Assembly (NCBI RefSeq): GCF_022458985.1
Contig: NC_061786.1
Coordinates: forward strand, 19,970,974 to 20,034,973
Length of the DNA: 64,000 bases
Reading direction: 5' to 3'
Origin: Mugil cephalus
Taxonomy: Eukaryota > Chordata > Actinopteri > Mugiliformes > Mugilidae
The notes below the pieces were generated by a model, which saw only the letters and a program-made list of their open reading frames with translations, was not told the DNA's origin and ran no database searches. The position numbers were made by a program, and so were the translations under genes. Positions 57,001 through 64,000 of the stretch are shown piece by piece (the stretch's first letter is position 1; each line of letters starts with the position of its first letter).

Positions 57001-59958
57001 TTTCAAAGGTCAGATCATTCACGTAGAGTCTATATTAAATAAATAAATAAATAAAAAAGTTTTAAAGGAATTAAAAGTCAGACCTGATGTAGGAATCTGC
57101 TTTCCCACAGACCACGCACAGATTCTCCTTAGCGGTCAGGTAGTAGTCCTGCTGAGAGTCTGGACGTCCTGACGGCTCGAACAGGAGCCTCACGACGAAC
57201 GGATCTTCACTCTCCAGCACTGAGACACAAACAGGCCTGTTAGAATTAATCTGCCACAACATTATGACCACTGACAGGAGACGTAAATAGGATTAACCAT
57301 CTCATGACATTTCACTGATCTGCTGGGAAACTTTTGCACCTGGTTTTCATTCATGTGGATGTTACTTCGACATGTAGCACCCACCCAGACCAGACCAGAC
57401 CAGACCAGACACCCCCCCCCACCCCATAGTAATGACTCTACTTAATGGCAACAGCCACAAAAACACTCTAGGACCAACTTCATAAACATGAAGAACAGAG
57501 CAAGGTGTTGGCCTCCAAATTCACTAGATCTCAAACTGATCAAGTACCTATGAGACGATCCACCATAGAGGCTCCTCCCCTCAACCCATAGGACCCCAAA
57601 GACCCCCCCCCCCACTAACAACATCCTGTTCCCAGACACCAGAGGACGCCCTCAGAAGATTCATGTCCATTCTCTGATTCAACTGTTCTGGAGGCACTAA
57701 GGAGACCTAAGGTGGTCATAATGTTATGCCTGATCTGTGTATTCACCCTTATTGTTCCGTTTGACAGAGACGGGCGTTGTTCACTAATAGATGGGTCATT
57801 CTGGGATTTAAACCAGTTAAAGATGTAGCGACACCAACATGATTGTGCCTCGTTAGAAAAACAATCATCAGCTTTAAGAAAGAAAAAGAAGCCTCCAGCG
57901 TTACCTCCTATTCCTTTATCCAGGTACCACTTGGCTTTCTTCTTGTCGCAGGTACACAGAGGCTGTCCATCCGGCGCATGCAGGTAGCAGTTATCATAGA
58001 GAGGAGACTTCCTGAAACAGGCAGACGTTTATCAAGCATCAACAACAAACAAGAATATCTAATAATTCCTCTACGGCCAACGACAACAACAGCTCCGTCC
58101 TCACCTGGCAGAATATCCGACTCCCAGCGGTTTCCTCTTGTTGTTCTTTCGAGGGTCTGGGACTTGCTGATCTCCAGACTCTGGGCTTTCATAAACCGCC
58201 GGCTTCCGCATCCTGCGCCTCCTCTCCCCGTCGCCCGACTTGTCGTCTCCGTCTCCTCGGCCCTTGAAGGGCACGTCCACCAGACCCTGGCAGCGGGAGG
58301 CCAACTCCGAGTAGGAGCTCCCGCTGGAAAAGGCGAGACCGGCTTCGGGCTGGAGGCCGAGGAGGTGGAGGAACAGCGCGACGGAAACCTGGGCGTCTCT
58401 GGCAGCGTACGTCATCTGGGCGGGCAGACAGGAGGGATTTAGAGAGGTGTGTGTGTGGGACTGTCTGATTACTGGTTAGTGGTTTGAGCCTGGGAGTCGT
58501 CATTGTTTCCTGACGTGTTGTTTTTCCAGACAAAGACTCTCTATTGGCTGGCGTGGCAGAGCTGCTTTCCAGCACTTTTACAAGTTGAGAGCACTTTAAT
58601 TCTGTATAAATTGATTTCCATTAATGTCACTCAGTGGGTTTAAGGTAAATAATCCTTCATTCCGGCTTTAAATACTACAACACCCATGAGTCTGAGCGCG
58701 GCTTAGATTCCAAAACCTGACACTAAAGTTGAATTCAAGCTGCAGATGGTATCATCCGTTTTCTCACCGGGCATAACTTAAGCTCTGAAAAATGAGGAGC
58801 ATGAATAAATGTGGATCACCACCTGCTCCAGTGTCAACTGATCCGCTTCCCAGTCGCTGCAGCGCAGCTCGAGAGATTTATCCAGAGATACATTCAACAG
58901 ATCCGCCGCCAGGGACTTCAGACTGAGGCCGTTATTCACCAAAGCTTGCCTGAAACGCAGACATATTTTTTAAAATGATAAGTCTGGAATTAACATAACT
59001 TAGCAAAACACGACTAAAGAGACGACGAAAGCCACCTCTGTCTCAAGGCGAGGTAGCGCAGGTCGACCGTGCACGTCATCGACAGGCCGTAGTCCCTCGT
59101 CAGACGCTTTCCGTCTTCGTAGCAGCCGACGCCGACTTTCAAGATGTGTGGGTCTCTGAGAACCTCGATCAAGGAGAGAGGGAAGGACTGTTGGGGGCTG
59201 CGAAACGCCAGCAGCCGGACCAGGACGCAGAGACCGGAGTACGAGGCCATCTGCAGCAGGGAGACCGCGGACGCTCGGCCTTTCACCGACACCTGCAACG
59301 GAAAAGTAGCAGCCGGGTCAGATTTCAGATGAGACAAAGTCAAATGTCAAATGTAGAGATGGACGTTTAAAGGAAAATTCCACCCATCTGAACTTATTAC
59401 ACTGATTTAAATAATCAATCTGATGTCAAATGCATTTTAAAAGATTTATTTGATCTGGTCTTGAAAGATAAATTAATTTGGTGCTTCCTACAGCTCAAAC
59501 CATCCTTTTCACCCTCACAATGTTTGTGGCATTCAGGTGGATTTATCCTTTTTCTGATGTGCCAACATGCAAAAGGTATTTCTTACGCCTTTGGTCTTTA
59601 CCCATTCACAGTCAAGCCCGAGCACAGGGAAGACTGACAGCTCCTCTTTCATCAGCGGCCATATCCGCTGCCAATCCTCTTCAGACGACACCATCACCGG
59701 TTTCCCCCCCAGCAGCGACGTCTGACACTCCACGGTCTTAAACTCCTTGTCTCGAAGAGGCGCCCGCTGGATCCGTTCGTGCTCCACGGCTGTGAACTCC
59801 TCTCGGACGGGACACGGCGCTTCCACGGGATCAGCCGCCTTCTGGACGGAAGGCAGCCTCTTCCTCTTGGTTTTGTACACTCGCCATATGAGCAGCCCCC
59901 CTAAGGCCGCTCCCAGGACTGTCGTCAGGACGGCAGTTAAAGGCCCTCGATGAGACAT
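54057..59958 (-). CDS. exd2: Exonuclease 3'-5' domain-containing protein 2, complete, 631 residues
   Basis: DEDDy-type 3'-5' exonuclease, reported at the mitochondrial outer membrane and in DNA end resection. Exons: 59958-59587, 59292-59036, 58949-58823, 58415-58105, 58011-57905, 57219-57084, 56937-56569, 54273-54057; 1896 nt, phases consistent. An N-terminal hydrophobic anchor (PLTAVLTTVLGAALGGLLIW) precedes a basic stretch. Catalytic residues visible: D116 and E118 in LGLDCEW, D184 in VGCYED, and Y255/D259 in YAARDAQ. The C-terminal half has CVVCGK, HEYRRHFP, MKDHNSHD and CTSCH, an HNH-like cysteine/histidine module, and ends WSVDHNHGKFLRKYGEDLPI. Close to human EXD2 throughout (about 621 residues from memory). 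The least conserved part is the linker at about 30-90. Confidence 0.96.
54567..54882. mobile_element. hAT-like transposon remnant
   Basis: Starts caggcgtgtcaaactcattt and contains ggggccacatttagcc, atggggccggaccagtaac and tggcgggccagttttggccc: the classic layout of non-autonomous vertebrate hAT elements. The right terminus is missing. It lies in the last exd2 intron (54274-56568). Confidence 0.65.
55731..56215 (+). repeat. 'Gaggac' repeat family, copy D
   Basis: The longest copy: cctcccgagaccctgcgtcc, gcagattattctgcttcatt, gctcgtttgaggacattggg, cgtgtccacacatgaggaca and aaagatgatgcttagttttt. Opposite in orientation to its host gene exd2 (last intron). Confidence 0.75.
57248..57738. mobile_element. 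Short TIR element, copy 5 of 5 (longest)
   Basis: The ends ctgccacaacattatgacca and tggtcataatgttatgcctg are inverted. The internal part holds a (CAGAC)n at about 57391-57411, two C runs, and the reverse complement of segments in the 45165 copy (ccaccatagagg, ttcactagatct). It lies in an exd2 intron. Confidence 0.75.
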
Positions 59959-59996
59959 GTCGAACTTGTAGAGTTAAACGGCCGCAAAAGTTTAAA

Positions 59997-61175
59997 CCTG
60001 GAGCCGAGAAACGCAGGAGTTGGGTGTCAGCTTGGGGTCGACTTGGAAGTGTTACACGTTTCGTGCGATGTCTTACCTTTCTAACGTCAGTACATCTGGC
60101 TCTGATTCTGTGATCTGGACGGGCACCGCATATCTACACACAAGCAATCATTTTACATTTAATATTAATACTGATTGCTAACTGAGATGATAAATTCACA
60201 TCTGTGCAGGTGAACCTGCTATAATAGTTTCATTTGGCATCAGTGATTATAATGATCCCAAATATGTGACACATAAAAATGTATGTTTTATGGTCATTAT
60301 TTTCCTTTAACTCCAGGTCTCTGCAAAATATGGAGCCAATGTTAAGCAGCAAAAAACATGCAAAAGTTTAAAGAAACAACAATAACAGAGATTCTCTAGG
60401 TAGGTGATGTGCTGCATGAAAGCTAACCCACGTTAGCATGCTATTCTTCTACATCCATGCAGAGTTACAGGCTATTTTAAGTCGATTCTAAGCAGAACAG
60501 AAGACGCTTCATTGCGTTGCGATAAATAACAACACGTTTTATTTGCAGGCGCCTTCTCGACACTGAAGGACGCTGCACAAAGATGCACAGATACACATTA
60601 AAAAGAAACAGATAAAAAACAAAACAACAGAAGTGACAGAGCAATTGGCGTCAGATGGAATAATAAGCACCTTTAAACAGATGTGTTGTTGTGATTTGAA
60701 ATGAATCAATGTTTCTGATTTGAGGTGGTAATGAATTCCAGAGGCAGCGACTTCACACACACACACACAACACAAACATTTGTCTGGAGTCAACGTCAAC
60801 CTGTCACTGAACGGCGAACTAGCTGTTAAATAACCGTGTCAAACACACTTGACTGTCGTTCCCCTTCACTGTAATTTCGTTTTAAATGCGCAAACTTTGT
60901 AAGAATTACTTCCCAGTGTGTATTCGTGCTACATTCTCTCATTTAGGCGAAGTTGGACCAGCGTTAGCACAAAAGCTAAGCGGCTAACCGGTTAGCTTAG
61001 TTAGCTACGCGGCTCTCAGGCCGCATTCAAGTAAATTAGTACTTCTGTGATGTAACCGACACATTCTGACTCTTACCTTTACGTTTTTAAGCAACACAAC
61101 GCCACTTTCCCACACATGTACACTAGCTTGCTGGATGGAGCCATGTCTTCCGGGCTGTATTTATAACGACGCATG
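59997..61175 (-). promoter_or_regulatory. exd2: exd2 5' UTR exons and promoter region
   Basis: Acceptor CTCCAG at 59998 opens the ATG exon. Upstream donors AAAG|GTAAGA end candidate leader exons at 60077 and 61077. Near 61147-61180 lie an ETS core (cttccgg) and an NRF1-like gcatgcgcac, typical of promoters of nuclear genes for mitochondrial proteins. Which leader exon is used cannot be told. Confidence 0.5.
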
Positions 61176-61802
61176 CGCACCGGGACCCGGCTCTATAGGT
61201 AGCGCCGCCTGCTGGAGGGACGGACCAACTGCCGCACTGCATCAACATAGAGATCACTATATATATCACCAGAGAAATGTATATACATATAAATAAATAC
61301 CTATAATAGAAAAAGTCGCCACGCGGATTTAACGAGGCAAATAGGTACGAACCTCCTATTGCATAATTACTGCATGGGCGATTTATTATTATTTATTATT
61401 TAACTCCAGCTGATGCAATGAGTAGCGTCTCATTTCTTAAACAACCGTGCCAAGCTGTGTTTATTCTCATATAACATACAGAGTTCTGATTGGTTTTATA
61501 TTATGTGAATTGTCAGGGTTTATTTTAAACTAACTGTTTGAAAGTTAACATATATTCCTGCTATTATTAATTAATATTTATTCATGCACCGAGGACGTTA
61601 GGAACTTTAATTTACAATAAGATAAAACAATGAAGCAACAGTTTGTCTTAATGAGATCTGGAAATCAGTTCTTTTCTGCAATAACATTCGCTGAATCTAT
61701 AAAAACATACATACATACAGATAGAGAGACATCACTAACAGTTGTTTACTGCATTCAATCAAAAACACGGACCAGATATTTTTTTTCCTCTACCACCATG
61801 AA
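61176..61802. other. Short intergenic gap between exd2 promoter and numb 3' end
   Basis: AT-rich; no ORF or repeat I can name. Confidence 0.5.
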
Positions 61803-63308
61803 TTTATTCAATCTTTTAGCTTCAATATTTCTCCAAAAAAGTGGAATAAAGTAATGAAATAATTACAAAATGGAAAAATAGATCAGAGAATAGATCGTAT
61901 TCACAGGCTTGATTTAAAAAAATAAAAACATGACAGAGAGAAATCAGACGGTGAGAGATGAAACCTTTTTTTTTTTTTTTTTCCTTTTTCTTATTTTTTT
62001 CGTTTTTAAATCTCCCTGCAGTTTTTCTGCTGCCCGTCAGAACCACGGGAGGCTAACGGAGGACGGGGCAGGTCAGCCACTGCAGCACCACAACTGACCC
62101 AACCCACGTTGATCAAGGTCACCTGTGAGGTTCGAATCATCTACTTTAGTGCTTGTGCAAAATAAAACAGAAAAAACAAATCAACTACTACTAAAAAAAA
62201 AAAAAAAAGAATGTGGAGAAAGAGACAATGCATCCTACCGTGTTAAATAAAATATTAAAAAACAAAACAAATAGGGAGGTCGTTACCGCACACGAAATAA
62301 GAATGCAGAGTAAGACGGGAGAAGTTAGACGTTAAGTACTGTTGTGTACTAAACTATTAAAAACTGAGCACAGGTCAGAGAGGCAACCAGTCGGGCACCG
62401 CCACCATCGCTAGGTCCACATTGATTGTTGCTGCAATGATTCCCTATTTACAGTGAGATGCTTCACATCCAATCACAGGATGCAAGAGACGGCGATGAAG
62501 AGATCTTCTTTTTAAAAAAACAAAAATAAAACACAAAAGTAAAGCAGCTGTCCCTTCACAAAATCTCTTTACATCACATTAAAAATTAGCACTGCCGTGA
62601 GCTGTGTGTACAGTATAGATTCTTTATAGATATTTATATATATATATTTATGTATAACATATACGATCATTTCTTGTATACACGAACATAAACTTGTTTC
62701 ATCGTAGCTAGCCTGTGCCTTTGGCAAAATTACTTACAACTCTTCTGTTAGATTCCAAAGCTATTTAAAATATACTTAATGCATAAAAATAAAGATTTTG
62801 GCATTGTCTCGCTCTATTCTCATGACTGGGAAGTTATTAATGAGAACTCCTCATGTGGAAGCCGGGTTCTCAGTGCTGCAGTTCCTCCAGGTGAGGGAGG
62901 GATTGTCCTGCCAACAGGGGGCGCTGGGAGCTAATGACGGGAGGGAGGGAGGGAGGGGGGAGGGGCGGCCACACCTGGGCAGGTGGAGGGGCAGACGGGG
63001 TGTGGCGCCACACAGATATTCCACAGGGTGATGGCGGCCTCGCGCTCCACGGCACAAACAAAACAATAGAGACGATGCTAATGAAATGCCCGGGGAGCTG
63101 CAGCCTGTTGTGTGTTTTTTTTTTTTTTCTTCTTCCAGTCTTAGGGTCCTGCTCCCCACTGATTCACTCCACCTCACGTCAGCCCTGCTGAGTTCATCCA
63201 CTTAAAACCGAGAGGAGGACATTCCCACCTCTTCCGTCGTCAATCATCCAGCTGCTCGAGTCTTTTATTGTCCGGTACTTTTTCTCTACTCTAAACGAAC
63301 GCGGTTCC
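61803..63308 (-). other. numb: numb 3' UTR
   Basis: About 1.5 kb after the numb stop, to a minus-strand AATAAA at 61808-61803. It has long A and T runs and no competing ORF. Other poly(A) sites are possible. Confidence 0.45.
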
Positions 63309-64000
63309 TCAGAGCTGGATCTCGAAGGTCTTGTGCAGCTCGGTGGAGAAGGGATTCGTGGGCGACGGCGTGGTGCGCTGGCGCGAGCGTCCCTCCAGGG
63401 CCGCCCACTGGGCCTCGAAGGCGTCCTCCTGCGGCTGCGGGGGCGGGGGCAGGGTGGAGGGGGAGGACGGAGGGACCTGAGCCGGAGCGGCCCAGCCGTC
63501 CGCCCCGTTGAAGGTCACGCTGCCGTTGGACGGCTGCAGGGGGGTGGGGATCGCGGCGGCGGCGGCGGCGGCGGCGGCGGACGGCGGCGGGGGTTTGATG
63601 AACGGGCTGACGTGACCCCCGGCGTGGACGTCGTGCTGGGGCGTCGTCCCGGCCGGCATGGGGAACTGCTGGGGCTGCGTCGCCGAGCCGAACACGTTGG
63701 CCACCATCTGCGAAGGGGTGATGCCGAACACGGGCACGCTGGGCTGGGAGAACGGGATCCCGTTGGACATGGGGTAGGAGGCCGGGGCCGGGGGGTGGAA
63801 GGCCGGCTGGCGAGGGGGCAGGATGGGCACGGCGGGCGGGAGAGAGGGCATGTAAGACACCGGGGGAGCAGGTGCGACGGAAGCCACGGGCATCGGCGCG
63901 GCGGCGGCGGCGAACGGCTGGGGGGGAGGCGTGGGCGTGGCCGCCGCCATGATGGGGTTCGGCTGAGGGGCTCGCACAGATTTGGTGACTTCTTCCAACC
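63309..64000 (-). CDS. numb: Numb endocytic adaptor, last coding exon (229 full codons; 5' part outside window)
   Basis: Membrane-associated adaptor that antagonises Notch and links cargo to clathrin endocytosis. The exon opens LEEVTKSVRAPQPN, continuing a Trp codon split by the window edge (human WLEEVSKSVRA), runs through proline/alanine-rich sequence with a nine-alanine run at about 63556-63582, then PVFGITPSQMVANVFGSA, AFEAQWAALEGRSRQRT, SPTNPFSTEL and KTFEIQL with TGA at 63311-63309. The NPF motif (EH-domain binding) is intact. The usual DPF before EAQWAALE is DAF here. The PTB domain is not in view. NUMB is preferred over NUMBL because of VANVFG, SPTNPF and the linkage to psen1/papln. 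Confidence 0.93.
   Translation of the reverse strand, partial: LEEVTKSVRAPQPNPIMAAATPTPPPQPFAAAAAPMPVASVAPAPPVSYMPSLPPAVPILPPRQPAFHPPAPASYPMSNGIPFSQPSVPVFGITPSQMVANVFGSATQPQQFPMPAGTTPQHDVHAGGHVSPFIKPPPPSAAAAAAAAAIPTPLQPSNGSVTFNGADGWAAPAQVPPSSPSTLPPPPQPQEDAFEAQWAALEGRSRQRTTPSPTNPFSTELHKTFEIQL

Noticed and set aside
57391-57411. (CAGAC)n as a possible regulatory or CRISPR-like array
   Set aside because: Short pentamer microsatellite inside a TIR element; no spacers.

Overview
This window is nuclear DNA of a bony fish, probably a percomorph teleost. All genes are split into exons with GT...AG introns, the proteins are plainly vertebrate, and the introns carry repeats typical of teleosts (hAT ends, a decayed LINE tail, tRNA-SINE-like sequence, (CA)n). 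Nothing prokaryotic is present: no operons, CRISPR arrays or ribosome binding sites.

Layout, left to right. (1) 8-11059, minus: first 11 coding exons of papilin (papln), an extracellular-matrix protein; its 3' part lies left of the window and its 5' UTR exon is near 12.8-13.1 kb. (2) 13.2-17.2 kb: intergenic DNA with repeats. (3) 17236-17508, minus: a 90-residue coiled-coil protein I cannot name, with a GC-rich probable promoter near 18 kb. (4) 18.9-29.7 kb, minus: complete presenilin-1 (psen1), catalytic subunit of gamma-secretase, with 10 coding exons and 493 residues. (5) 31.0-34.24 kb, plus: complete erh, 104 residues, divergent from psen1. (6) 35.7-53.04 kb, plus: complete bicra (GLTSCR1), a subunit of the non-canonical BAF remodeller, with 12 coding exons, 1303 residues and a 3.9-kb 3' UTR. 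(7) 53.1-61.15 kb, minus: complete exd2, a membrane-anchored DEDDy 3'-5' exonuclease, with 8 coding exons and 631 residues, tail-to-tail with bicra. (8) 61.8-64.0 kb, minus: last coding exon (229 residues) and 3' UTR of numb, the Notch antagonist and endocytic adaptor; the rest lies right of the window.

The exon models of the four complete multi-exon genes sum to whole numbers of codons with matching phases, which is good internal support. The gene set matches human 14q24 (ERH, EXD2, PSEN1, PAPLN, NUMB), except bicra, whose human orthologue is on chromosome 19. psen1 and numb both act in the Notch pathway; the other neighbours look like conserved linkage, not a functional cluster.

The most unusual non-coding features are a long imperfect inverted repeat (two arms of about 0.5-0.7 kb) in a bicra intron, two families of short interspersed repeats present in four to five copies each, and a set of diverged motif repeats inside the bicra 3' UTR.
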